Below, one piece after another: positions 13,577-21,757 of a stretch of 26,042 bases of DNA; the first letter of the stretch is position 1, and each line of letters starts with the position of its first letter. A program made the translations under genes and the position numbers. The DNA is taken from NCBI GenBank assembly GCA_025937665.1, contig JAICQW010000003.1:1-26042 (forward strand), read 5' to 3'. The notes under the pieces were generated by a model that saw nothing but the letters and a program-made list of their open reading frames with translations, had not been told where the DNA came from and searched no databases. The DNA comes from Nitrososphaeraceae archaeon. Lineage in GTDB: Archaea > Thermoproteota > Nitrososphaeria > Nitrososphaerales > Nitrososphaeraceae.

Positions 13577-15556
13577 ATGGAATTATCGGGGATAGAGCTT
13601 CATTATCTTGTAAACAAAATAAGCTCAACTACGACATCTGAGTTTTACGTAAGTAATATGTCGTCAATTACTAAGAATTCTATTCTTTTGAAACTGCATC
13701 ATCCAATACTGCCTGATATCATGTTAATGGTTTCCACCAAGGGGATTTGGATAACTAACAAGAAATACAAACAAGTTGAAGAAACCCAGTTTGTAAATAT
13801 AATAAGTCGAGAAATAGAAAGGGCAAAAATAAGCTCCGTATCTCAACCGGGCAGTGAGAGGATCTATTTTCTTCATTTTATAGGTAGAGACGATAAAGTG
13901 AGGATACTGATAGTTGAAATCTTTGGAAAGGGAAACTTCATTCTATGTGATGAATCAATGAAGATAATTTGGATATTAAATCCAGTTGAAGTAAGACATA
14001 GAACTCTGAACACTGGATTACAATATGCTCTCCCTCCCAATAGGGGCGAAGATGTTCTACAAACTACACTAGAAAGTATGACGAAAAACCTCAGTCTTAT
14101 AGCAGAAGATACTGAAGTCTCAAAGTGGTTGGGAAAATCAACATCCCTGCCAAGGAAATATGTCGAAGAAATAATATCGGAATCGGGAATTAATACAAAG
14201 TTTGCCAGGGATCTTAGTAATGAGGAAATTGAAATTATTTATAAAAAGACCAAAGAATTGACTGATAGAGTATTAAATGAAAAACATCACGTACCATCAG
14301 TTATTATGGATGATTCGGGCGTAGCAATAGACGCTTCTCCTATTTCTATGTCAAAAGAATCTAACGTAAAGAGGGTTGATACATTCATGGAAGCAATAGA
14401 TCAGGTACTTGGTCACGAGATTTTATCAATAGGACGCAGCCTGAAAACTGAAGAAACGGACCGGAAAATACTGGAATTAGAACACGACTTGGAAGAACAA
14501 AACAAAGCAAAAATGAATGTTCTTTTAAAATCAAAGAGTCTTAGAAGCGTCGCTCACGATCTAATGAACCTTTCCTCTTTTGGTATCCTCGATATGAACG
14601 ATAAATCTGTAAAGACACTTTTGGAAAAAAATGATTCGAAAATTGTTCAGGTAAATGGAATTAACTATGTTGATCTACTTAATGAAAGAGTAAAGTTAGA
14701 GTTGAGTATTCCAAAATTCTCATCGCTGTTGTTTTCTAGAGCAAAAGAAATGGAGCGTGGTGCCACCAATATTGATAAAGCAAGTGATGAACTAAAGTCG
14801 AGAATTGAAAAACTGCAGGGCCAGACACAAAAAATTCATGAGAAGGTTCAATTCAGTACGTTAGAATCAAAACAATGGTATGAGCGATATCGTTGGTTCC
14901 TTACTACCGATGGTCATTTAGTCATTGGTGGTAGAGACGCGTCTTCTAATTCAGCAGTGATTCGTAAACATATGACTGAGGATGACATAGTATTTCACGC
15001 AGAAATTCATGGATCTCCTTTTTTTCTTGTAAAGAATGCAAAAAATAAGGACAATGAGACATCCAACTATATTGACGAGACTGCTCAGGCTACAGTGTCA
15101 TTTAGTAGAGCTTGGAAAGATGGGCTGTCCAGTGGAGATGCATACTGGGTATTCCCTAATCAGGTAAAGAAAGGAGCTCCAACAGGTCAATTTCTTCCAA
15201 AGGGCTCCTTTGTCATTGAAGGTAAAAGAAATTTTTGCAAAGGCATCGAGCTAAAATTATCTATTGGGCTAGTCAAAATTGAAAATAGATTTACTATTGT
15301 TTCTGGACCATTAAATGCGATCAGGAAACGGAGTTTGGTTTGTGCATCTTTATTGCCTGGGGGTTCCGATCCAATGAATCTGGCTAAGAAACTAAAAAGC
15401 GAATTTGTAAGAGTGATTTCTGAATTTGATTCTGATTTAGCAAATTATCTAAAAAAAGTTCTGCTGGATGATTTTATTAGAGTGTTGCCAACGGGACAAT
15501 CAAAGATAGAACATATAGAAAGAGGACTATCGGTAGACGATGTAAAGATCGGTTAG
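13577..15556 (+). CDS. rqcH: NFACT family protein (RqcH/Rqc2/Tae2 homologue)
   Basis: A 659-residue protein of the ribosome-associated quality control family. In order: NFACT-N (about 1-170), a helix-hairpin-helix-like part (about 175-225), a long coiled coil broken in the middle (about 275-430), and NFACT-R (434-560) with the hallmark WYERYRWF, DGHLVIGGRDASSN and VFHAEIHGSPFF. The segment GAPTGQFLPKGSFVIEGKRN follows, and a C-terminal region completes the protein. Relatives bind stalled large ribosomal subunits with peptidyl-tRNA and add C-terminal alanine tails. The conserved Asp-Arg pair of NFACT-N appears here as Glu94-Arg95. The symbol follows the bacterial/archaeal name; activity is inferred. 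Confidence 0.88.
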   Translation: MELSGIELHYLVNKISSTTTSEFYVSNMSSITKNSILLKLHHPILPDIMLMVSTKGIWITNKKYKQVEETQFVNIISREIERAKISSVSQPGSERIYFLHFIGRDDKVRILIVEIFGKGNFILCDESMKIIWILNPVEVRHRTLNTGLQYALPPNRGEDVLQTTLESMTKNLSLIAEDTEVSKWLGKSTSLPRKYVEEIISESGINTKFARDLSNEEIEIIYKKTKELTDRVLNEKHHVPSVIMDDSGVAIDASPISMSKESNVKRVDTFMEAIDQVLGHEILSIGRSLKTEETDRKILELEHDLEEQNKAKMNVLLKSKSLRSVAHDLMNLSSFGILDMNDKSVKTLLEKNDSKIVQVNGINYVDLLNERVKLELSIPKFSSLLFSRAKEMERGATNIDKASDELKSRIEKLQGQTQKIHEKVQFSTLESKQWYERYRWFLTTDGHLVIGGRDASSNSAVIRKHMTEDDIVFHAEIHGSPFFLVKNAKNKDNETSNYIDETAQATVSFSRAWKDGLSSGDAYWVFPNQVKKGAPTGQFLPKGSFVIEGKRNFCKGIELKLSIGLVKIENRFTIVSGPLNAIRKRSLVCASLLPGGSDPMNLAKKLKSEFVRVISEFDSDLANYLKKVLLDDFIRVLPTGQSKIEHIERGLSVDDVKIG

Positions 15557-15644
15557 CTCAACATAAAGGTCCGTTTAGTTATCTGACAACGCCGCACAAA
15601 ATTAAATTAGAAAGACAATTAAACCAAATTGCCTAAATGATTCT

Positions 15645-16217
15645 GTGACAAAAAAATTAGTAGAAAATACCGATGCAAACATGACGACACGAGTTCTTGT
15701 TAGAGATATTATGAATAGTCCTGTTATCACAGCTAGTCCAAGTGACAATGTTGTGGACATTGCGATGAAAATGAAAGAACATAACATAGGCAGCGTAATT
15801 ATTACAGATAAAGAAAAACCAGTTGGGATTGTTACTGATTGGGATGTTGTATCCAAGGTGGTAGCAAAGAATTCAGAGCCGTCATCAATTGAAGCTGGAA
15901 AAGTAATGCAACCAATACATACTGTTGAGGCCGGAGAAGGCATAACTGAGGCGGCACGAATACTACGTAAAAACAACATCAAGAGACTAGGGGTTGTTTA
16001 TAAAGACAGATTAGCTGGCATTATTTCGAGCTCTGATGTTATTGCTGTTACTCCCGAATTAGTTGATGTGGTATCAGAGAAGGCAGCCATGATTAGGGGA
16101 GAAATTGGAAGACCTGCATCTGCCATTTCAGGTTATTGTGATGAATGTGGCGAATGGTCAGACATGTTAGTGTATTCTGAAGGTGCATTTACCTGCGAAG
16201 TATGTAGAGGATCATAG
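15645..16217 (+). CDS. CBS-pair protein with C-terminal zinc ribbon
   Basis: A 190-residue cytoplasmic protein starting at GTG (an ATG lies at residue 13). Two CBS domains span about 18-75 (VRDIMNSPVITASPSDNV, GIVTDWDVV) and 85-140 (GKVMQPIHTVEAGEGI, AGIISSSDVI). They are followed by a helix and a zinc ribbon with Cys165, 168, 184 and 187 (CDECGEWSD, CEVC). CBS pairs bind adenosine nucleotides or SAM and sense energy state. Such stand-alone CBS-ribbon proteins are common in thaumarchaea. It lies immediately upstream of the ATPase genes but is separated by 142 nt with a weak T-tract, so it is probably not part of that operon. Target unknown. Confidence 0.82.
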   Translation: MTKKLVENTDANMTTRVLVRDIMNSPVITASPSDNVVDIAMKMKEHNIGSVIITDKEKPVGIVTDWDVVSKVVAKNSEPSSIEAGKVMQPIHTVEAGEGITEAARILRKNNIKRLGVVYKDRLAGIISSSDVIAVTPELVDVVSEKAAMIRGEIGRPASAISGYCDECGEWSDMLVYSEGAFTCEVCRGS

Positions 16218-16359
16218 TCACCAAATTCTATTTGATTGAACAGCTATTGTTCGGATACATACATTCCAAGTTAGAATTTCAGATCACCTAACCTAATTTT
16301 GTTTTTTGAAGATACCTTTATCAAAAGATTAAAATCACGTAATTCTGAAAAATCAGTGA

Positions 16360-16971
16360 ATGAGTTTAAATTCTTTAGAAAGAACAATTGACAAAGTTCT
16401 TTCGCAAAAAGAATCCGCATTAATTTCAGAAATTGACTCCGCACTTCAAAATTCGCTGAAAAATTTAGAATCTTCTAAGAGTAGCCTGCAGGTTGAATAT
16501 GACAATATTATTGAATCATCAAAAAAGCAGGCAGAAAACCTAAAGCGTCAAATAATAGGTTCTAGCACGTTGAATGCCAGAAACAAAGAACTAGTTATTA
16601 TCGAATCAGCCATTGATGAAATTTTTATTAAGGCAAAGGAAAAACTTGCCAAAAGCAATAACGAGAAAAATTATGAAAAACTATTGACTCGATTGATACA
16701 AGATAGCTCTACAAAGTTAGGTTCTGAAATTATTATACAGTGCAACAAAACTGACTTGAACCTGGTAAAGAAATTAGTATCACAAGAATCATCGAATAGG
16801 AAATCGAAAATAACAGTATCTGATGAAGTGGTAGATATTATTGGTGGAATAAAGGCAGCTTCTGTTGATGGAACAATGAGCTTGGACAATACACTGGATT
16901 CTAATATCGAAAGTCTCAAACCTTTAATAAGGAAAGAGATAGTCCAACTGCTTAGAGGCGAGAATAAGTAG
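16360..16971 (+). CDS. atpE: A-type ATP synthase subunit E (peripheral stalk)
   Basis: A 203-residue protein with a long N-terminal charged helix (SEIDSALQNSLKNLESSKSS to about residue 70) and a C-terminal alpha/beta domain (EIIIQCNKTDLNLVKKLV, IIGGIKAASVDGTMSLDNTL, then a helix), the layout of archaeal AtpE/V-ATPase E. It forms the peripheral stalk that holds the A3B3 head. Its stop codon is directly followed by the ATG of subunit A with no spacer, so it heads the operon E-A-B-D. A weak TATA-like AGATTAAAATC lies ~28 nt before the ATG. Its usual stalk partner, subunit H/G, is not found upstream. Confidence 0.87.
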   Translation: MSLNSLERTIDKVLSQKESALISEIDSALQNSLKNLESSKSSLQVEYDNIIESSKKQAENLKRQIIGSSTLNARNKELVIIESAIDEIFIKAKEKLAKSNNEKNYEKLLTRLIQDSSTKLGSEIIIQCNKTDLNLVKKLVSQESSNRKSKITVSDEVVDIIGGIKAASVDGTMSLDNTLDSNIESLKPLIRKEIVQLLRGENK

Positions 16972-18756
16972 ATGGTAGCAAAAGGAAAAATAGTTTGGGT
17001 TAGCGGTCCTGCAGTAAAAGCCGATGGTATGTCATCAGTAAAAATGTATGAGACAGTTGAAGTCGGTGATTCGAAATTAATTGGAGAGGTTATTAGGTTA
17101 ACAGGAGATGTAGCATTTATTCAAGTTTATGAATCTACATCTGGTCTTAAGCCCGGAGAAGCTGTAGTTGGCACTGGTCAACCACTTTCAGTTCTTCTAG
17201 GTCCAGGTATTATTGGAAGAATTTATGATGGCATTCAGAGACCCTTAGATGAAATTGCCGAAAAATCTGGAGCGTTTATTGGAAGAGGTATTACTACTAG
17301 CCCTGTTGATATGAAGAAAAAGTACAAGTTTACTCCTTCGGTGAAAAAAGATGATACAATTCTGGGCGGCTCTATACTTGGAGCAGTTGAAGAAACTCCA
17401 CTTCTAACTCACAGAATTTTAGTTCCGCCGAATTATCCCGAGGCTACTATTACTGAAATTGCCAAAGAAGGAGAATATGACTTGGAACATATCATTGGAC
17501 ATGCTAATAGCAAGAACGGTGATAAGATTGAACTAAAGATGTATCACAAATGGCCTGTTAGAAAACCACGTCCATACTCTGAAAGATTCGATCCTACTAT
17601 ACCACTGATTACTGGGCAAAGAATTATTGACACTTATTTCCCTATTGCAAAAGGTGGAACTGGTGCTATTCCAGGTGGGTTCGGGACGGGAAAGACTGTG
17701 ACATTACATCAAATAGCCAAATGGGCAGATTCTAAGGTTGTTGTTTACATAGGATGTGGCGAAAGAGGTAACGAAATGACAGAAGTCCTTGTAGAATTTC
17801 CACACTTGATTGATCCAAGATCACAAAGGCCATTAATGGAAAGAACAGTTCTCGTTGCTAATACGAGTAACATGCCTGTAGCCGCTAGAGAAGCATCAAT
17901 CTATACGGGTGTTACTATGGCAGAGTACTATAGAGATATGGGCTATGATGTAGTTCTAGTTGCCGACTCTACGAGTAGATGGGCAGAGGCCTTGAGAGAA
18001 ATGTCAGGTCGATTGGAAGAAATGCCTGCAGAAGAAGGTTACCCATCTTATTTGGCTTCAAGACTCGCAGAATTTTATGAAAGAGCAGGCCGAGTAAGAG
18101 CACTTGGTTCACCAGATCGTTCTGGATCTGTCACACTGGTTGGTGCAGTATCTCCGTCAGGTGCAGATTTTACTGAACCGGTAACAACACACACAATTAG
18201 ATTTATCAAGACCTTTTGGGCATTGGATACTAGATTAGCATATTCCAGACACTACCCATCAATTAATTGGATGCAGTCTTACTCTGGTTACCTTGAAGAC
18301 ATTTCCAAATGGTGGAAAGAAAACGTAAGCCCTGACTGGTATGACTTGAGAGCAGAATCATATCATATCTTGCAACGTGAAGATACATTAAAAGAAATCG
18401 TCAGATTATTAGGACCCGAAGCCCTTCCTGATGAGGAGAAACTGGTCTTAGAAGTTGCTAGAATGCTAAAAATAGGAATCTTGCAACAAAACTCTTTTGA
18501 TAAAGTTGATACCTATTGTGGTCCAGCGAAACAACTAAAATTGGTTCGACTTATGGTAATGTTCTATAAAGAAGCACAAAAGGCCCTTAAGGAAGGAAAA
18601 TCGTTAGCAGATATCAGAGCTTTGCCAATAATAACAACATTGCTAAAAGCAAAATTTGAAGTTACAGATGAACAGATTTCAAAACTCGAAGAAATAGAAA
18701 AGCAACTATCTGATTCATTCAAAGGTAACATGGAGGAGGTAAAGGTCACTGTCTAA
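16972..18756 (+). CDS. atpA: A-type ATP synthase catalytic subunit A
   Basis: Catalytic subunit of 594 residues, normal length including the A-specific non-homologous region (about 110-190). The P-loop is GGFGTGKT (235-242), a variant of the usual archaeal GPFGSGKT. Further signatures are IGCGERGNEMTEVL, ANTSNMPVAAREASIYTGVT, LVADSTSRWAEALREMSGRL and EMPAEEGYPSYLASRLAEFYERAGR. Three copies alternate with subunit B in the soluble head and make or hydrolyse ATP. It starts right at the end of atpE and overlaps the proposed start of atpB by eight bases. A strong GGAGGAGGT near its end serves subunit B. Very high confidence. Confidence 0.97.
   Translation: MVAKGKIVWVSGPAVKADGMSSVKMYETVEVGDSKLIGEVIRLTGDVAFIQVYESTSGLKPGEAVVGTGQPLSVLLGPGIIGRIYDGIQRPLDEIAEKSGAFIGRGITTSPVDMKKKYKFTPSVKKDDTILGGSILGAVEETPLLTHRILVPPNYPEATITEIAKEGEYDLEHIIGHANSKNGDKIELKMYHKWPVRKPRPYSERFDPTIPLITGQRIIDTYFPIAKGGTGAIPGGFGTGKTVTLHQIAKWADSKVVVYIGCGERGNEMTEVLVEFPHLIDPRSQRPLMERTVLVANTSNMPVAAREASIYTGVTMAEYYRDMGYDVVLVADSTSRWAEALREMSGRLEEMPAEEGYPSYLASRLAEFYERAGRVRALGSPDRSGSVTLVGAVSPSGADFTEPVTTHTIRFIKTFWALDTRLAYSRHYPSINWMQSYSGYLEDISKWWKENVSPDWYDLRAESYHILQREDTLKEIVRLLGPEALPDEEKLVLEVARMLKIGILQQNSFDKVDTYCGPAKQLKLVRLMVMFYKEAQKALKEGKSLADIRALPIITTLLKAKFEVTDEQISKLEEIEKQLSDSFKGNMEEVKVTV
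18732..18740 (+). promoter_or_regulatory. Strong Shine-Dalgarno sequence for atpB
   Basis: GGAGGAGGT, fully complementary to the archaeal 16S rRNA 3' end, lies inside the last codons of atpA and ends 8 nt before a CTG that is in frame with atpB. It is the best ribosome binding site seen in the window and decides the subunit B start. Confidence 0.7.
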
Positions 18757-20137
18757 AACAACCGGAATCGAATATACGAAAATAGCCGAGATAAAAGGGC
18801 CACTTATGGTAGTTGATGGTGTTACAAAAGCTTCGTTCGACGAACTCGTAGAAATTGAAACAAACGATGGTGAAAGGAGATTAGGAAAAGTTCTTGAAGT
18901 AGGAAGCGGCAAAGCGGTAGTTCAGGTTTTCGAAGGGACAACAGGGTTGGCCATTACTGGAACTAGAGTAAAGTTCCTTGGAAAAACAATGGCCATGCCA
19001 GTGTCACAAGAATTGTTGGGACGTGTATTTGACGGTCTAGGAAGACCAAATGATGGTTTACCAGATCCCGTTGCTGACAAGTTCCTCGATGTCAATGGAG
19101 AACCAATGAACCCTCAGAGCAGAGAATATCCTACATCATTTATCCAAACTGGAGTATCTGTAATTGACGGGATGTTGACGCTGGTGAGAGGTCAAAAACT
19201 GCCAATCTTTTCAGGCTCTGGAATGTCCCACAACATTTTGGCAGCTCAGATTGCACGTCAGGCTACTGTGGTGGGTACAAACGAAGACTTTGCTGTGGTC
19301 TTTGCAGCTATTGGTGTGCAGTATTCCGAAGCTCAGTATTTCAAGAGGAGTTTAGAAGAATCAGGTGCTTTGAAACGAAGTGTGTTGTTTGTTAACCTTG
19401 CAGATGATCCTGCTATTGAAAGAATAATTACGCCTAGAGTTGCTCTCACTGTGGCTGAATACCTGGCATTTGATCTTGGTATGCATGTACTTGCGATACT
19501 AACTGACATGACCAATTATGCAGAAGCTCTTAGAGAGATTAGCGCAGCAAGAGAAGAAGTTCCAGGTAGAAAAGGATATCCAGGATACCTCTATACTGAC
19601 TTGGCGAATAATTATGAAAGGGCCGGAAGAATAAAGGGAAAAAATGGTAGTGTTACTCAAATGCCGATTCTTTCAATGCCTGCAGATGATATCACACATC
19701 CAATACCTGACTTGACAGGCTATATCACTGAAGGACAGGTAGTCTTGGGAAGAGATCTATTTAGAAAGGGAATTTATCCACCAGTTAATGTAATGATGTC
19801 TCTTTCTAGATTGATGAAAGATGGTGTTGGTGAAGGTAAAACGAGATCTGATCACATGGAAGTTGGTAATCAGTTGTATGACGCATATTCAAGGGCCCAA
19901 GAAGTCCGCGCCCTGGCAGAAATAGTAGGTAAGGCAGGTTTAACCGGAGTTGATTTGAAGTATCTTGACGCTGGCGATAGTTTTGAAACTCACTTTTTGA
20001 AACAAAGTCCAGATGAAAATAGAAATTTGGACGAAACACTAAGCAGAGCCTGGGATATACTAGCAACATTACCAGAAGGTGAACTCACCAAGATTAAGGA
20101 CAAACACATTCAGCAGTACTATAAAGGAAGCAAGTAA
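18749..20137 (+). CDS. atpB: A-type ATP synthase regulatory subunit B (CTG start)
   Basis: Non-catalytic nucleotide-binding subunit, 462 residues from the proposed start. Signatures include FLGKTMAMPVSQELLGRVFDG, PIFSGSGMSHNILAAQIARQ, LTDMTNYAEALREISAAREE and VPGRKGYPGYLYTDLA; the P-loop is degenerate, as normal. The first ATG (18806) would remove the conserved N-terminal strand (EYTKIAEIKGPLMVV) found in all relatives. Upstream of it no ATG, GTG or TTG is in frame before a stop at 18740-18742. A CTG at 18749 lies 8 nt after a perfect Shine-Dalgarno and gives the family's usual length. It overlaps atpA by eight bases. Family certain, start well argued but unproven. Confidence 0.93.
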   Translation: MSKTTGIEYTKIAEIKGPLMVVDGVTKASFDELVEIETNDGERRLGKVLEVGSGKAVVQVFEGTTGLAITGTRVKFLGKTMAMPVSQELLGRVFDGLGRPNDGLPDPVADKFLDVNGEPMNPQSREYPTSFIQTGVSVIDGMLTLVRGQKLPIFSGSGMSHNILAAQIARQATVVGTNEDFAVVFAAIGVQYSEAQYFKRSLEESGALKRSVLFVNLADDPAIERIITPRVALTVAEYLAFDLGMHVLAILTDMTNYAEALREISAAREEVPGRKGYPGYLYTDLANNYERAGRIKGKNGSVTQMPILSMPADDITHPIPDLTGYITEGQVVLGRDLFRKGIYPPVNVMMSLSRLMKDGVGEGKTRSDHMEVGNQLYDAYSRAQEVRALAEIVGKAGLTGVDLKYLDAGDSFETHFLKQSPDENRNLDETLSRAWDILATLPEGELTKIKDKHIQQYYKGSK

Positions 20138-20154
20138 CTACAAGTTCATCGAAA

Positions 20155-20799
20155 ATGTCGTTTGGCAAAAATGTCACTGCAACAAAAATCGAACTGATTA
20201 AGATAAGACGTTCGTTGCAAGTTAGTACCATGGTACACAAGATCCTTGACGATAAGAGAGAAGTACTGCTCAAAAAAATTGATGAAATGATTGAAGAAGC
20301 TAACAAGACAAGAGGTGATATCTGGTCTCCTCTATCTGACATTTATTCTGCAGTTTATGATTCATACATGTCTCTTGGAACCTCAACATTAGAATCGATA
20401 TCAGATTCAACTCCCGGTATAATGGAAGTGAATGTGGATGTTAGAAGAATTGTTGATGTCAAAATACCTACATTACAGATAAAGACCAAGGAATCAGGCC
20501 AAGAACTTTCCTATGGCTTTTCGGAAACAAACGTATATGTCGACAAGGCTTCAAAGTTGATTAAAAATATGCTTCCACAAATATGTAAGGCCGCAGAGTA
20601 TGAAAATGCCATATTCAGTCTAGCCAAAGAACTTGAAAAAACCCAAAAATTAATCAATGCACTTGAATTTGTTATAATTCCACAGTATCAGCATGCTATA
20701 TCCTTCATTAAGGGAACGTTGGAGGAACGTGAAAGGGAAGAGTTTGTAAGACTCAAAAAAGTAAAAGTGGTACTGGATAAGAAAAAGAATATAGAGTAG
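20155..20799 (+). CDS. atpD: A-type ATP synthase subunit D (central stalk)
   Basis: A 214-residue coiled-coil subunit. The N-terminal helix GKNVTATKIELIKIRRSLQVS and MVHKILDDKREVLLKKIDEM, and a C-terminal helix ending with AISFIKGTLEEREREEFVRL and a KKVK segment, are the antiparallel pair that forms the rotor axle; the middle (about 80-130) is the globular part. It turns inside the A3B3 head and normally binds subunit F, which is not seen in this window. It lies 17 nt after atpB. Confidence 0.93.
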   Translation: MSFGKNVTATKIELIKIRRSLQVSTMVHKILDDKREVLLKKIDEMIEEANKTRGDIWSPLSDIYSAVYDSYMSLGTSTLESISDSTPGIMEVNVDVRRIVDVKIPTLQIKTKESGQELSYGFSETNVYVDKASKLIKNMLPQICKAAEYENAIFSLAKELEKTQKLINALEFVIIPQYQHAISFIKGTLEEREREEFVRLKKVKVVLDKKKNIE

Positions 20800-20817
20800 A
20801 TATACTAGTGCATATTT

Positions 20818-20964
20818 ATGGCGGCAAGCGAGATGGATAACAACATTATTGCAGAATACTTTAGAAAATCAAAACAAAACTTACAGTCAGAACATGATTC
20901 TATGATTGAGAATGTAAAAAACGATATCTCCTCTTGCAAGAAAAAAGCCTTGTCAAATGCCTAA
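20818..20964 (+). CDS. Tiny helical protein in the ATPase operon
   Basis: A 48-residue ORF from an ATG 18 nt after atpD, ending just before a T-tract, so it is the last gene of the E-A-B-D unit. The product is one charged amphipathic helix: NNIIAEYFRKSKQNLQSEHD, then SMIENVKNDISSCKKKALSN, with a single cysteine. There is no membrane span. Helical, charged and encoded among ATPase genes, it could be a reduced stalk (H/G-like) protein or a regulator, but no family motif proves it. No Shine-Dalgarno is seen, so the start is uncertain. It may also be unrelated to the ATPase. Confidence 0.5.
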   Translation: MAASEMDNNIIAEYFRKSKQNLQSEHDSMIENVKNDISSCKKKALSNA

Positions 20965-20977
20965 GTTTTAGCAGACA

Positions 20978-20984
20978 TTTTTTT
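20978..20984 (+). terminator. T-tract closing the E-A-B-D unit
   Basis: Seven consecutive Ts about 14 nt after the stop of the 48-codon ORF. Followed by 209 nt without a gene and then a fresh TATA box for atpK, this is a likely transcript end. Confidence 0.45.
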
Positions 20985-21155
20985 GTTATCGCATATAAAA
21001 GATGTATTGATGATATCGATTGAATTAGAAAATTCGAATTAGAAATTTCTTTACGCTATGAGTTAGAAAAGGATATTCCAGTTTAGAAATTGCTATTTTC
21101 TGCTATGGCTTTTATTACTTCTGCTTTGGTTCTCCAAATTTCTAAACTTTGTTAG

Positions 21156-21169
21156 TTATAATTAAATAT
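21156..21169 (+). promoter_or_regulatory. TATA box of atpK
   Basis: TTATAATTAAATAT is centred about 30 nt before the ATG at 21194. It selects that ATG over an in-frame TTG at 21149, which lies upstream of the box, and shows that atpK has its own promoter. Confidence 0.55.
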
Positions 21170-21193
21170 GGCCTTCAATTTTGGAACCAATGT

Positions 21194-21526
21194 ATGATGA
21201 GTGTTTACAAAGAAAAAACTAGTATTATTCTTCTGACCGTTGCTATTACCTCTAGCATACTATTCTTCTATCACAACTCGGTCTATGCACAAGCGGAAAC
21301 AGAAGGTGCCTCCGATGCAGGTTCATCCAAACTTATTGGTGCAGGTATGGCCTTTGGACTTGCGGCAGCTGGATCAGGAATAGGTTTAGGATTCGTGGGT
21401 GCTGCAGGTTTAGCCGCAATCAGTGATAACCCAAAGATGCAATCAAGAGTCTTCATATTCGTAGGTATGGTAGAGTCAATTGCAATCTATGGTATTGTAA
21501 TGATGTTCATTATCTTGGGTCAATGA
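21194..21526 (+). CDS. atpK: A-type ATP synthase membrane rotor subunit K (c), with signal peptide
   Basis: A 110-residue proteolipid from the ATG supported by the TATA box. Residues 1-32 look like a cleavable signal peptide (KEK, a hydrophobic core, VYA before QAE). The mature ~78 residues are a two-helix hairpin: helix 1 IGAGMAFGLAAAGSGIGLGF (about 48-67), loop SDNPKMQSR, and helix 2 VFIFVGMVESIAIYGIVMMF (86-105) with the ion-binding Glu94. The c-ring carries protons or sodium ions through the membrane. Helix 2 has E-S-x-x-x-Y as in Na+ rings, but the helix 1 glutamine of Na+ sites is absent (Gly), so protons are more likely. It is followed by a T-tract. Confidence 0.92.
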   Translation: MMSVYKEKTSIILLTVAITSSILFFYHNSVYAQAETEGASDAGSSKLIGAGMAFGLAAAGSGIGLGFVGAAGLAAISDNPKMQSRVFIFVGMVESIAIYGIVMMFIILGQ

Positions 21527-21557
21527 GGAACTTTATACCTCCTTCCCCAACTGACTC

Positions 21558-21565
21558 TTTTTTTT
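21558..21565 (+). terminator. T-tract after atpK
   Basis: Eight consecutive Ts about 30 nt after the atpK stop, preceded by a weak GAGG/CCTC stem. It probably ends the single-gene atpK transcript, which would be abundant because the c-ring needs many copies. Confidence 0.5.
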
Positions 21566-21757
21566 CTTAAAGAATCTAGTACTTTCCAGATAACATTCAA
21601 CTTTTTGTCAATGAAATTATTACTATCTTAAGGGCGGGAATCTAGAATATCCAGAAGGCATAATTGTAGACACATCACGTCAAATGGCCGTAGAATTCTA
21701 GGACAATTTAAAAGGGAAAGATTTTAAGGAGAATTAATAATCAAACAACTCAATACT

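Noticed and set aside
18806..20137. ATG at 18806 as the start of subunit B
   Set aside because: It would remove the conserved N-terminal strand and lies 65 nt after the strong ribosome binding site.
21149..21193. TTG at 21149 as the start of subunit K
   Set aside because: The TATA box at 21156-21169 lies downstream of it and points to the ATG at 21194.
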